From assembly GCA_950295325.1 (NCBI GenBank), contig OX485808.1, forward strand, positions 5,272,501 to 5,336,500: 64,000 nt of DNA, written 5' to 3'. Positions 24,129 to 46,530 of this stretch are shown piece by piece. Position 1 is the first letter of the stretch. Every line of letters begins with the position of its first letter. The notes under the pieces are model-generated. The model was not told the origin of the DNA. It saw nothing but the letters and a program-made list of their open reading frames with translations, and did not search any database. A program made the translations under genes and the position numbers. The stretch is from Polytrichum commune. Lineage: Eukaryota; Streptophyta; Polytrichopsida; Polytrichales; Polytrichaceae.

Positions 24129-24403
24129 TAGTAATCCCAGTGATTTATTTTGACCAATAGGTTCAAGTGTTGAAAAACATTTTTCTCAATGGTTCAAGCA
24201 ACAAAACATTCAAAAGTCATACATGCCCTTCCTAGCCTAATGAATCCAATACTTTACCTAAGGCCTAAGATATTCTAAAAATAATCTATTGTAGTCCAGG
24301 TTAATTTGTGGTGGGGCAACTAAGGTTACTATGTGTTGATTTGTTGAGTGAAGGCCTAACAAGGCTTAGCCCGGCTTAATCTAAGATCTGCCTCAAACCA
24401 GTA

Positions 24404-24680
24404 GAGTTAGCTAGCTGCCCCAGAGTTGGCTCGGCCAGCCGGTTGTATTCGTAGCAGAGTTTAGCTAGCTGTCCAGCGTTGGCTCAGCCAACAGGTTGTA
24501 TTCGTAGCAGAGTTTAGCTAGCTGCCCAGAGTTGGCTCGGCCAGCAGGTTGTATTTGTAGCAGAGTTTAGCTAGCTGCCCAGAGTTGGCTCGGCCAGCAT
24601 GTTGGATTCGTAGCAGAGTTTAGCTAGCTGCCCAGAGTTGGCTCGGCCACCAGGTTGTATTCGTAGCAGAGTTTAGCTAG
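24404..24680. repeat. 53-bp tandem repeat, about 5 copies
   Basis: Units begin TTTAGCTAGCTGCCCAGAG and contain TTGGCTCGGCCAGCAGG. The copies differ by a few bases each. The tandem lies in the middle of the 6.5-kb LTR-like element. Confidence 0.9.
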
Positions 24681-24839
24681 CTACCCCCCCTAAATGATAT
24701 GTGGTACTTTTGGGCCACCCCCTTTCGAGGGAGCCTAAAAGTATCACACAAGCCCTTCGGTGAAGGTGGCCTGCATTTGCAGGCGCCCAAGCCGAACCCG
24801 GATGATAGGTGTATAACGTGAGTAGTTAGATTTTTAAAG

Positions 24840-27800
24840 GAGATTAAATATGCGTCGTAGTACCTCCGGAGGTTAGGCCTTAGTTTTTTACTAGTGTGGC
24901 TTTAAACTCCACTAACCAATTTCATATCTAGTTCTAACCTTAACCTACAACCTATTCTACGCGCAGACGCACCAGCCTTGAAACCAAGGCAATCCTAATT
25001 TGTGAATTGGGATGGTTCTGATACACCCAACCGGGTGTGACTCATACCACCCCAACTCAACGAACGGAATAACGACAATTTGATGGACCATTCAATTCTT
25101 CCTATTTCTTTATTTATTTTTATTTAGTTTTCTAAGCGGGGGAACTTGGCCTAAGTCCCACCCTTCACACAAATTCCTTCTTAATTACTTACTTTTGTTT
25201 GCACGTCCTAACTTACTACATTAACATATTAGGCATCACCCCTTACCTCGGGTCTCTTGCCAACAAGGGTTTACGATTTATTTTGTATGTTTTGATTGTT
25301 AAATGTGTTTACACTGGATAGACCACGAAATGCAACTCAATGGGACCAGGGTGACGGGCGACCTGTAGGTTCAACCTGTTGCGCAATCTTCATAAATTGG
25401 GGCCATTACTCCCAATCTATGGGGCCAACAACATAATAGTGGATTCGCGGGTCATTAACCCCACCTTTCCACCAACAACATTCAGAGTGGTCGTGTCGGT
25501 GATTAATCCGACTTACCACACACGAAACTTGCTAATAAATGAAGCTACTACCACAAAACATACCAAGGGCCCCGAAAACAATGGAATTGGGTACTCCCTT
25601 GGCGGTCAAGTGGTCAAGCCACTTGACCTTACGAGATAGGTGAGTGGGTTTAGAGATGCGTACCTTAGCCGTGCTCCCTCCAATCCTAAATGGAAGGCTT
25701 AAGGTTAGTTAATTTACCTCAATTTTCCTCGGTTGATTTGGGCTTGATGTAGGCCGAGCCGCTACCTCCTTCCTTGCTCCACTTTCCGAGCGTCGACCTT
25801 GCCTCCTTCTTTGTAACTAGTTTGGTAGTAAGCGTACCTTAGTTAACAATTAAAATATAAAGTGTTATTCTGCCCTGTAATTTAATTCTAAGCATAATTT
25901 TTATACTTAGTGCACCAAATTATCTTTCCAATGATCTAAAAATCACTCTAATCGGATAAGAAATGCAAAAGTTATGAGGGTTGGAAGTGTGAGGTCGATT
26001 CAACCGACCCTTCCAACCCACCTATCTACCTTCTAACTTCAAAAATTCATAGCACATTCCTTACTACTTGGATCTAGGCTTTCCTTATACCATTGGAAAG
26101 CTATGAACAAGCTCTAACTAGAAAAAATTATGACATCAGCAGGTTAAGCTAATAGAAATTCAGCGGACTCCTTGTAACACAGCAGTCAATCAAGAAGGCT
26201 TAAACTATGTATCTCGCCTTCAACAATTCATATCTAATTCAAATCTTAGTCAAATCAAACGTTCTATATGACCCTGGAGAGATATTAAAAAGATGTATTT
26301 GATAAAAATATTTGATTAGAAAGGTAAGCCGAAGTGAACCCAGCAGGTCCTCTGTAATGCAGCAGTCAACCAAAAGTTCTCAAACTATGTGTCCCATCTT
26401 GCACAATTCATATCTAATTCAAATCATGCTCAAATCAAATGTTCTAAGCCATTTTGGAAAGCTACACAAAAGTTCTACTTGGGAAAAATATAATTTCTTG
26501 GAATTAAAATTCCTATTGGGCTCGCAGGTCTGATCCAGCAGCCGCTACCCACAAGACCACCCAGTTTTTCTACTCCATCTTTGAAAATCCATAACTAATT
26601 GTCATCTCAACCAAATCACAAATGGGAAACGGCTATGGATAGCTATATGAAATCTCTCTAAGAAAAAAATGATAAGTATCTTGTTCTAGCTTTTGAACTA
26701 AGCCTTCAGGGCATTGGCAGATGAGGTCTATAATGCCTCTACTCAAAATTCTACCATCCAACCTACCTCTACAAAAAAAGGAATAATTTTGTTGGTGTGT
26801 TAATAAACACACAACCTAACTAGGAGAGAGAGAGTAGAGGAGGTTCTCAAGCCTTTCTTTTAGACCATTGAGAATACATGCTAAAGGATTTTTTCCTAAT
26901 TACATTGAAGCAGGGCTTCGCCCAAAAACTAGAGAAAGAGAGAGAGCTACAAGGTGGAAGGAGGGGTTTTTAAACCCTCTCACAAAAGGGTTGGACCCCT
27001 CCTCCACCGGATCCATTTTTCAAACCCTTTCCCGAAATTTTGGCTCGGGGGTTTTCCTGGTTGAGGTTGCCACCCTCTCGCCGAGGTGGCTCCGACAAAA
27101 AACCTTTAGAAATCTTTCTAATTTTTCCGCCATCGAGTTGGCAAGGGGGCAAGTGGGCAAGTATCCCCCTTGCTTTTTTTTTTTTGTCTTCAAAATTCTT
27201 CACGCCGATTTTATCTTCTTACCTAAACCACCTCTAATAGTCTTGTGTGCCTCACACTAACTAATAAACTAACACTTGCTTAGCTAGCATTTACTAACAT
27301 TTGCTTAATAGCTAGCATCTACTAATATTTGCTTAGCTAGTTGTTTTTACTAGCTAGCATATTTTTTCTACTTTGCTATCTTCTAGCACTACTTAGTTTC
27401 ATTTTGACCTTCCTTCTTCTAGGCTAAATGCTAAATGAACTAATTTTCCCTAAATTCCCTATCAATTCTAACTTTTAATGCTAACATTCTAACTAAAAGT
27501 GATCCCGCAGAGTGGTGGACCACTCAAAGGGTTCACATGATACAACCTTAAGGGCTAATCCAACATCCACTAAGTTCCCCTTCTTTGCACTTTGGCTAAG
27601 TGGGCTAACCTACACCACTAATGAACTAAACTAATCTAACACACAACTACTTCTAGGAGCTACTTACTCCACACACCTTGTCTCAAGCTCTAAGAGCTCA
27701 CCCCCTTGAGAGACAATGAGAGAGAGAGCTTAACTAATCAACTTCACTAAAAACTAATAACCCACACACGTGGCTCAAGCTCTTAAGAGCTTGCTCCCTT

Positions 27801-28200
27801 GAGAGCGCTTGATGGAGAGAGAGGAAAAATGAGAGAGAAAACACCTTAAGTAGCAAAGAGGGAGAGAGGGAGAGAGGGAGAGAGAGGTGAGGATAGGGTG
27901 AGAGGATTAGCACCTCCAATCACAATCCCTTAACCTTCACCTCTAAAGTAGGGACTAATCCCCATCCACCAAGCTTCCTTCTTCCTAAACTACCAAAGTG
28001 GATCCAAAAGTGGGCATTTAACCCGCGGAACTCACCTTGCTTCACCTTACCCCCTACTCACATTATCAAGGCATACTCTTATTGAATTCAACCTTGAGAT
28101 AATCACACAACACATTCTAATGCCTAAACTTAAATCCACACCACACTTCACTCTTTTTATGTTTTGTGAATAAACATAACACATCAAAGTCAAACTAAAA
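24840..28200. other. Interior of the 6.5-kb LTR-like element; no gene recognised
   Basis: AT-rich sequence with several related stretches around CATATCTAATTCAAATC (26.2-26.6 kb), a hairpin motif at 26913, and GAGAGAG tracts near 27.7-27.9 kb. The part from 27.66 to 28.25 kb is the 3' region shared with the other family members. Confidence 0.4.
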
Positions 28201-29154
28201 TTGGTTTCGAAGAGTTAATCACCACATGTGGGCACCATTTTGGGCTCACAGAGCCACATGTTCAATAGTGTAGCACCACCACCGGATCTGTCACAGGTTC
28301 CAATGCCAGATAATGCGGACGTTTATCCAAAAACACGAAAGTCAAAGAACATGCGCCGCTCAATCACTTGTGCCAGTTCGAAGCACATGCAGAACATTGA
28401 TTCCGCTAGAGCAATGAAGGCAAGTATTCTGAAGGTAGTAATGATACCTCAACCCGGTTTTGGATGCGTTGTAACTTTGCAATCTAAACCAGCTCCCACG
28501 GAGTCAGTTTACCATCTCTCAATTAGTGCCTACCCAGACTGCAATTGCCCGGCGTTCAAAGAGACAATGGCTAAGCTGGGTAGACGCGGGTGTCCATTCC
28601 GACCTTGTAAGCATCTTTACTATCTCTACGTACAAGTCTGCAAACTAGAAGCCGACCATGACCTCTTCATGCATGCGCCTACCCTCAGTTTTAAGGAGGT
28701 GAAAACAATTCTTGAAAGGGGGATCTTAGCCCATGCTACAGTTTAAAATCAACGGATTTATTTATTAGTCTCATATATATGTTCTTTTTCATAAACGTGT
28801 ATGACACACGTCACTCTATGTATTTTCACAATTTAGTGAATACGTATATATAAATATATATTATTTGTTCGCTATGTTAAATTTATGAATCACTTGTACT
28901 TGTCCTTCACTTGTGTTGTTCCGTGAACATGTGTCCTTTTAGTTCTATTCAATGAAGTCTTCTATTTCCTCCAAAACTCGGTCACAGATAAATTTATTCC
29001 ATGTCAAGCCCATTTTGCACGGTTATGGGTACTGAATTCCACGGTCATAAGACTATAATATTCGAATATTCTGAGGAATATACGCTTCCCCCAAAAATCT
29101 ATTTGTGGACAAAAATTACTAAAAATAATTCCTCTCCGCTCAAAATTCAGAAAA

Positions 29155-29194
29155 TGTATGCTCTACGCTCTACGCTCTGCGCTCTACGCTCATG
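29155..29194 (-). repeat. Right terminal repeat of the giant element
   Basis: GCTCTACGCTCTACGCTC units followed by CATG mirror the left end at 835-880. The CCGTGGAA subterminal motif lies at about 29036-29043 on the minus strand. Confidence 0.65.
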
Positions 29195-30897
29195 CCCTAG
29201 CAACGCTCCCGTTAGCTTGGAGGTTTGCGGTATGGGGACCTAACCATGAATGTGTGTGGGATGTGTAGGTTAGCGCTCATGACACTTGCTAAAGTTGGGA
29301 AACGGTCAAGACAAGTTAAGGGGCGCTAGCAAGGGTTGCGACAATTAGGTTGACTCAAGAAATGCATTCACGTGGTCTATTATCTCAATCCCCTTAGCAA
29401 TAATTTTTAGTGGTCTACAAGACTAAATATAACACTCTGGCCATCTCTAGTTTGGGATTGCAGATGATTATTGAATTTGAGACCTCTATTGTTACAAAAT
29501 CTCTTTACGTGGGCAATGGTGCCAACATGGCTCTTTAAAAAATTTGAGAACAGATTGTTCACGTTATTTTTTTGGTGCATCCTGGACAACCCCCCTATAT
29601 CCTTAAGGGAATTGTGACATACTATCTTGATGGTCCCTACATTATTCTCATCCCAAGACTTTAGTGACCATCTTTGATCATTCAAAGAATTAAATTTAAG
29701 GCGACCTTAAGATTGTCATGACCTTCAAGGTACATCTCCATGGCTAATTATGGTATAAGAGTGGGCTTTAAAAGACACTCTTGTGAGCCTTGCTGCACTT
29801 CCTCACCACTAACCCAAGAAGAAAATGCCGGACGGGGGGGGGGGGGGGGGGGGGGTTGGGTGCGGTTATGGAGGATTTGCATGATGTGGTTGCTTACAGA
29901 CGGAATCCTAGAGAGGAATGTCATTGGACACAATAGAGTTTGCAACCTCCTCCACGTAGCGACACTTTGGTGCAACCATGGTCTCACTATTGACATATAT
30001 AACGTTTACAATAGGAGGGACCATGTTCAAAGACTCGAGCCTCATCCGGACCCGTATCCATTCCTCGATATCGAAAAAATGAAATGGCCAGTCAAGGACA
30101 TTTTTTCCCCCGGATTAGACCTCAAAATAACCTAACAATCACCCTCTTCAACGCGGACATGACCAAAGAAAATGGTTTGAGAGTCTTCTTGCTCCAAGTG
30201 TAGAGTTTTACCCTAAAACTCTATAAACCCAACCCCATTGTCCCAAATATCTAGAGAAAACCACAAATATAAGAAGAATAACATTGTAAGCTCAAAACAT
30301 CAAACATGGACAAAGCAATGGCCAGAGAAATCCCTTATTAGGTACAAGAAACCCTTGATTGCAAACCATGGAATGACTTGGTCAAGCTCCACAACCCTAA
30401 TCCACGAAGTTGTTTTATAGCCAAATCACGCTCCACAACAATGAAACCCTAAACTCTCTCCAAAGAAATGCATGTACCACAAACGATGCGATTGCTTAGA
30501 GCAGTGCATAATCTTCTCCATCGAGGAATTGCTAGGCATGTAGAGCACAACATGCATTGAAACATTCAAAAGCAACAGTAGGGCGCAAAATCATGGGCAA
30601 CCACAACCTTAGATGCTTCAACAGAAAGTGGAGAGACGAGTGCGTGCAAACAAGATGGAAACCTTGACAACTTCATCTTTGAAACAAATGAGAAAATAAC
30701 AAATTTCCATCCAAATAGTCTATTTTCAAGATGAGGTAGGGACCTCCCCAAACGGGTTCCTACCATCCATTTTTGAGTACCCTATGCGTAGTTCTACTAA
30801 AAAAAGTAATTCAATACATTACAAAGTATTGTATCATATTTATAATATACTATGTAAATACAAATGATGCTAAATTACCTTGAATGTCTTAAAAATA
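29195..30897. other. Spacer between the giant element and the receptor kinase; no gene seen
   Basis: No coding region could be supported. A run of 22 G (29834-29855) stands out. The antisense and sense short frames here have no recognisable content. Confidence 0.45.
29834..29855 (+). repeat. 22-base poly-G tract
   Basis: Uninterrupted G run on the plus strand. Such runs may form a quadruplex or be a length-variable homopolymer; the exact length in the assembly may be uncertain. Confidence 0.9.
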
Positions 30898-40643
<9,746 letters not shown>

Positions 40644-41554
40644 CTCCAGCACACCCAACATCAGAAACACATCAACATTCATGCAACACACAAATTCCTA
40701 TCCCTGCTGCATTGAATCAATGCCGTGTTGGAGTTCATGAAATGATTTAGAGTAAAACTGCCTTTTTAACGTCAAATGATGTTGTTTTCTGATGAGTCTG
40801 TGGAGCAGGACAAAATTCTCACAGAAACTTCGCAGACTCCCAAACAACAAGTATTGTTTTGGGGAGCAAGTTGTGACCAGGTGCGCTATATATGGACTAC
40901 ACAAGGTAGATAGATAGGTCTTAAATGGTTCCTTCTCCAACTAGCCCACTTCTGGTAGAATACGAAACATGTGATTAATGCAAGATGGTCCGCAAATCCG
41001 AGTAAAGGCCATCACCACTTTCCTCATAACATCTGGAGCGTGTATGAATATCTTATCCATGGTCAAAGTGAAGATTCTCGTGCTCATTAAATAGCCGTGT
41101 GGGTCACCCTCAATTATGTTGACTATTGAGCTTAAAATGGTTATTGCAATTTGAGCATGCAATTCATTCTTTTTAAAACACATGTCTTTTTGATATCCAT
41201 TCTTGGAGTCACACCAAACTACATAATACTTAAATGTGAGTCTCCTAATAAGAAAACTAATGAAACAAGGGATGTTACCTTAATGAGCGAGAGGATATTG
41301 AATGACGAGCTTCAATCTAGCAACTAGACATCCATTGACTCAACCGTTTTGGGACTCGACCGGATTGCTCATGGATGCAAACTATAGGTTATGGTTGAAA
41401 TGTCCTATTTGTGGATAATATACATGTAAAGGTTGGTGTTGGGAGTGCCATCCATTTAAATGAGCACATGGTTTTTGTCGTGAGTGGACACTAGTGGCCC
41501 ATGTGCTTCACCTTTGCTCACAAGCACATGCCCAACAACTCCGTCAACATTGGT
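40644..41554. other. Upstream region of the receptor kinase; no gene seen
   Basis: Expected to hold the promoter and first exon of the kinase, but no signal-peptide exon could be supported. Short open frames here have no recognisable content. Confidence 0.4.
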
Positions 41555-41711
41555 CATTATAGGAATCACGATTCCTTACCACTGGTTTTGTTTCATTGAA
41601 TGGTTATAAAATTTATAGCTAGAACAGATTTCCGATCCATATTCATAGTATGGATCGGAAACCCGTGTAATGGAAGAGAACCAGTGGTAAGGAACCGCTA
41701 TTCCTCTAGTG
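41555..41711. mobile_element. CACTA-like hairpin MITE (157 bp)
   Basis: The left end CATTATAGGAATCACGATTC is inverted at the right end (...CCTCTAGTG), and both arms share TTCCTTACCACTGG. A 3-bp duplication GGT flanks it (41552-41554 and 41712-41714). The centre also folds (GATCCATA / TATGGATC), so the whole element can form a long hairpin. Confidence 0.7.
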
Positions 41712-44700
41712 GGTGTGATTGTTCTGCATATCTGTGCAGATGCTCTTATGGCCCCAAGGCTCTCTTTGGATCTTGATGATCAAGCTAGTTATAATGGGAA
41801 CCAAGATATTGGAGACAACTAGAAGGTATGGCACTAACGTTGACTCAAAAAACATGTGCAACATTCCATTCCAACTGATCTATTGGGTTTCAGAATTTAT
41901 ACTGTCATGTACTGAAAAGAAGTTTAATGAGCTCCAAAGAGGCCTTTGGCAGAATGCAAGAACCATAGCAAACACCAGCTTCTTGAACACCCCCATTGTT
42001 GATTACTTAGCCGGTTTTTGTGGGAAAGGCCTTGCTTGAACAGGTTGTGGGCAAGAGTCGTCTCCCAAGTTTCGAACTGCAAACATCACAAGAATACAAA
42101 TTTATTAGACAACCTTCTCTGGATTGGCCTCAGCACGTGAAGCCTATCTTGTCGTCATGATATAATATGTGAATACATGACAACGTATCCTCAATAAAGT
42201 CATCCATAAAGTTCCTCAAAGTAAGACGAAACCATGGAAGTCCTTTTGAAAGAAGTTTTATCAAGAGCTCATTAGCTCGTTGTCTCCACCCATCTTAGTA
42301 GAATAAGCTAGAAAGCCGGTATCTAATGGCCTAACACCAACCTTTGAGTATGATACTTGAAGCACTAAAAAAACTTGTCAAGGGATTTTATGCATAAGCT
42401 CTCATACTTGCATTTTAGCGAACTCAACGGGACTTTGATACCAAGACTTTATAAATAACTCTAATATATGATGGATTTTCTGTCACTAAGAAAACAAAAT
42501 TCTGGAATTTCAATTTCTCTAGTTTCTCCAATGGCCATACAGCTGCCGTACCCTGAAGTCATGCATGTATGAATTCCAATACATGATGGGATCGATCAAA
42601 TTCAAAATAACAGTAGCCAGATTTCAATATTGCAGCTAAAACTTCTTGACCACAAGCTCAAGAACAATTAATATACCTGAGGGCAACTCAGGGTAGCAAG
42701 GGAATCGAGCACCCCCAAAATGTAGCTGCAGGTTTGGCCTACTCCTCCATGCAATCTCTAAATAACATGCATCCGCCTGCTGCCCAAACCAAGCAACCTG
42801 AATTCTTGATCACATGCAGAAAATATGAAACAACCCAACGAACAAGATAATCAGAACGGAAATTACCTGAAGAAATATTGTATTGAGTGATTCAACAGGC
42901 ACAAGAGAAGATATGATCCAGTCCAGGTCATGAGTTGCCGGGAAACAATGATTCTGCAAGAAAGTCACGAAGAAAGGAGACGAAATTAAATATCCAGAGA
43001 GGCCAACGCTTCAGGTTAGCACTACAAGGATTGGATGCGAACTACGCGGGAGGACAGTATTGCAAGCAACCTTGTCACCTCAAGAGGCGTCGAGTTTAAA
43101 GCAGCAACACATGCACCTCAACTCATTTTCAGCCTCCAAACTTTGACTTCCCTAGCTCATCTAGCACAATATATGGACAGCAACAACCTCCCTATCTCAT
43201 GAGGGAGCCTCGCAGCACAAGACCTTATAAGGGCTTGAGAATGATTCAGATCATTATAAGAGCAAGATTATCACGTCTTGCGTGAGTGTCGGAGACAATG
43301 CACCTCTTCACGCTGGGGGAGAGAGATTGGAAAAAAATATTATCAGAAGGTTTTTGAAACAGGCATGAGGATGCATATGATGATTCATGTCGAAGTGAGC
43401 CCTTTCAATATCCTGTCATGTATGAAAAGTTGGTGGAAATTAGAAAGCTTCTCATGGAATTATGTGCACTTAAGCTAGCTATAGGAAACTGACAACAATT
43501 TGTTCATCTTCCCTTCTCTTGGGGCAAATGAAGGACAAGAATAGGTGCAAAGAGGTCAAAACCAAGAGAAAAGAAAGAGTAGGCAACATCCTCAACAACA
43601 ACAAAAAAATGCCACTCCTACCATGTTTCTGAAGAATCAAATATAATATGCCCTTGAAATCCTCAATGGTTGTTGCATATAACTATGGGAGATGCGAGTT
43701 GTTGAATCCTAGACCATCTCAATCTCCTTCGGTTGTGTTGTCGCATGCTTTAGACTCGGTTGAATATGCAAGACAAGGATTTTGGGACAAGTGTCGTAGA
43801 AGGACCCATTCAAGGGAATTTTTCCCAGAGCTCCCTTGAATTTTGTGTCCTACAACCTTTCAATATCATTGCCTCTTTATAGCCCAACTTCTACCTGATC
43901 ATTTTTCACTATTAAAACCCCAACCAAGTGGCATTAGACCATGAGATTCCTTCCAAGAACCTTGAAACATTTGAGCAACTCCTCCGATTCCATCTCCATG
44001 TTCACTAGACTACCACTTTCCAAAGCCAATTTTTCCAAGACCAGAACAATCCATTGATAATAAGCCCATTATCTTTGAGAGTGTGACAACCTTGTGCCCC
44101 AAGCTTGTCAACAATAAATTGCCCCACCACTAAACAAACACAAGCATTAGGCTCATTACAGAGTAATCGCTTCCTTAATAATAATTGCAAGTGTTTTTTT
44201 AATGTTTGTTTAGTGTTATTCATTGGACTACATGGACTTGGAAAGTCTATGCTTCAGAAGGAGGTTAAGACTAGACGTGAGTGTGCAATTATGAAAGGGG
44301 AGGGGGGAGGGGCGGGGGTCGAGGTCACCTAACGTATTTTATCACATTATCAAAATATAATCAACAAACTTTCGAGGCACAGTAGTATCAATAAAGTTAG
44401 TGTCATCATAAAGTACATGATTGACGTATGCATTTACAGGGCCTTCTAGCTCATCGCCATATCCTGATACCTAGGATTACGGAAGATGTCCCACTTTCGC
44501 CAGTGGGATGATCTACCTTAAGCCTAGATATTGGCAGAGCGTTACGAACTCTGGGGCTATGACTGTGGAGATTTGACCGCTAGTTACAGATGGGCCAGTG
44601 GAGTTTCAAAAATAGTCATTCATGGTGAAGACTTTATGCAAATCGTAAATCATTCAAGGAGAATCTATATTCAAATGAAAATAAAGTGATAAACGAAAAC

Positions 44701-44749
44701 CGAAAGATACCAACATGTAGCCGGTTGGACTTGGAAGCTTTCTATTTCT
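41712..44749. other. Intergenic; no gene supported
   Basis: The frame at 41719-42039 and others here show no family motif, no splice pattern and no coding bias that could be recognised. Confidence 0.4.
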
Positions 44750-44985
44750 TAGATGTTTGAACTTTGTTGTTCAAAGGAGCTCACAAAGACAATCATATAA
44801 TTTTTTTCAAAGCAATCAATAAGATGCATCATTGAAGATACATACAAGTCTACTTCCTGAATTTCCTTAGAATAATGTTGAAGATAGATCCTACTATTTA
44901 GCTATCAAGTTGTTAATCAAACCACCAACACACTCAATCCTTAACCTCACCAACCAACCAATGACCCTTGGGTTGTCCCAAAAGC
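44750..44985 (-). repeat. Dispersed repeat, copy 2 (inverted relative to 1-245)
   Basis: Reverse-complement match to the first 240 bases of the window, including GACAACCCAAGGGTCATTGG and TGTGTTGGTGGTTTGATTAA. Confidence 0.7.
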
Positions 44986-46530
44986 AACCCTCCCTTACCC
45001 TTAAGGGATGTGGGTGTTATTTGGTTCATTTTTTATGTTTTCCAACTTCGGCCGATTAGATATACACAACGAAACTTATGTTACACTAGTGAATCTTCGA
45101 AGAGCATAAGCAAATATCAGATTGAAAACAAAACCTCACATGATTTAGTTATGGTTATTAGAAGTGATTGTTTATTGATTCTTAAACCGTAACATAGATC
45201 CTCCTGACTGTATTCACTATTGACTGTGCAGTAATGACTACGATCTAAAAACATAATCCGATCTCTTTTAAACATCATTGAAGTATCGTCATGGCATTTG
45301 TTCTTCGATCCTCGTCTAAGAAGAGTCCGATTCCCTTTTACGCCCTGGATAATTGTATGATGCTACCCAGGATATAACTTAGCCCACCCGAAGACACTCT
45401 TTGTTCATGCTTGCTCTTACGGAGTCCGCAATTATATCCATCTCAAAGTCGTTATCTAATTTGCAAGAAGAGGTTCCATTCACGAAGTGAACACGTCTGG
45501 CCTCTAGAAAAAAAACCAAAAATAAGTGATAGATGACAACAAATGGTGAACCTAGTTGCTAACCTTGGCTATCGGATTCGTGAGTCGATCAGCATGCACT
45601 CTGATCCGTGAAGACCAAAAGAAGAAGAAGAAGAGCGCTCATTGTGAGTGCAAGGAGAAGGTGAGATGGCCATATATAAAAGCCAGAGCTCGAGCCTCGG
45701 CTGACAATGTCCTCGCTCCATCATCCATCCTCCCTCCATTCATTCATAATACTTGTTTTCCCCGACAAAAAACTCATCCATACAGCTCATGGGTGCTGAT
45801 GAGCAGTATTATGTGAATTAACTTATTGGTTTGTGTGGTGGGTACTTATCAGCAGACACGAGATTTTTGTGCACCCAAGTCAATCATCCTAGCACCTACT
45901 TACATTTGGATTCCCCACTTGCACACACAAGAGGCAACAGTAGGACGTCGGTATGGAGGTCAATCCATTAATTATATGATAGAACTTATGCGACAGGAAT
46001 AACATCTTGTATATTAACTGTACCTATGATCGGGGAGACCCGGCAGTTAGTTACAGATGAACCGGTTAAGTTTGAGAAATAACCGGTTGAAGTTTGAGAC
46101 TTCGGGAGAATTACTGATCACTTTAAAGGAATCAATGGAATATACCTGAAATTAATAAAGAAAAACCAAAGGATGCCAACATGTAACCGGTTGGACTTGC
46201 AAACACTAGGATCTCAACCGGCTATGCCCAAAAATCTCCACAATTATTGAAGTGTACTCAGATTTTTTGAGCCTGGTATTGTTTTCCCTCTTTAGTATGA
46301 CATGTTTGGGAAACACAAAAAAAGTTGTATTATCGAGGTGTTGGTTTCTCATTAATATGACAAATGGTGTAAGTAGTCGCATTATTGAGGAATGCGAAAA
46401 CATAAGTAATATGAGTTTTTAAATATATACAACAAGTTTAAGCAATATAGATGGTATGAAATAATAACTTTTAACTCCAAACAAATAGAAATATTTTCAA
46501 GAACTCTTGAAATAGGAGTCCAAAGATCTC
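44986..46530. other. Intergenic with a possible isolated TATA motif; no gene supported
   Basis: ATATATAAAAG at about 45673-45683 fits a plant TATA box on the plus strand, but no coding region follows it. A block near 46.03-46.2 kb resembles 44.57-44.75 kb (shared AGTTACAGATG and CCGGTTGGACTTG). Otherwise nothing recognised. Confidence 0.35.

Larger units (their letters stand above)
21756..28250 (+). mobile_element. Large LTR-like element, 6.5 kb, with nested pogo transposon
   Basis: TGTGAGGCCAAA at the start, TTTGGGCTCACA at the end, and the duplication GAGCC on both sides (21751-21755 and 28251-28255). Excision restores the transposase frame (VPMSHMFNSV). The 3' 600 bases match the elements at 9.5 and 51.6 kb. 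It carries the pogo-like element at 21811-23844, a 53-bp tandem repeat at 24.4-24.7 kb, and long stretches without recognisable genes. No gag-pol was recognised. LTR kin, fossil. Confidence 0.72.
14879..28746 (+). pseudogene. MULE-type transposase gene, broken by insertions (copy A)
   Basis: The start MSSAAVQ at 14879 aligns with the N-terminus of the copy at 60.2-64 kb. The gene runs 14879-16197, 19301-19653, 20151-20603, an intron, 20783-21755, then 28251-28746. Domains in order: N-terminal region with GRYRVFGL; Cys/His finger (CVGHLQC, CKICKGPPFC, HVGNHKH); DDE core with YDSSY (first Asp), FMADSAQANW (second Asp), CYFHW (C2H) and NLAETVHNKW (Glu); a Cys-rich segment; and a SWIM finger (CNCPAF...CKH). 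Two LTR-like elements and a hAT-type MITE interrupt exons, and removing each at its duplication restores the reading register. In-frame stops at 16178-16180, 19567-19569 and about 20238 show decay. It would have catalysed element excision and insertion. Confidence 0.8.
839..29190. mobile_element. Giant composite TIR transposon carrying ParB-methyltransferase and MULE transposase genes
   Basis: The left end reads CATG then tandem AGCGTAGAGCG units (from 839). The right end, reverse-complemented, reads CATG then the same units (ending 29190). Inside both ends lies an AT-rich stretch and then CCGTGGAA about 155-168 bases from the tip. A third end of the same type is at 59521. CATG is either a 4-bp target duplication or part of the repeat; being palindromic, it cannot decide. 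Between the ends two genes diverge from about 13.6-14.3 kb: a ParB-methyltransferase-like gene leftward and a MULE transposase rightward. Subtracting three LTR-like insertions and one MITE gives an original length near 16 kb. That both genes belong to one element is inferred from the paired ends and the divergent layout. The alternative is two adjacent elements sharing an end type. Confidence 0.6.

Noticed and set aside
839-29190. Standard MULE with a 9-bp target duplication
   Set aside because: No matching 9-bp flanks were found at the two tips; only CATG is shared, and it is palindromic.
41719-42039. 106-codon plus-strand frame as a gene
   Set aside because: No recognisable domain, splice context or promoter.
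45673-45816. Promoter-driven gene after ATATATAAAAG
   Set aside because: The frames following the TATA-like box are short and without content.
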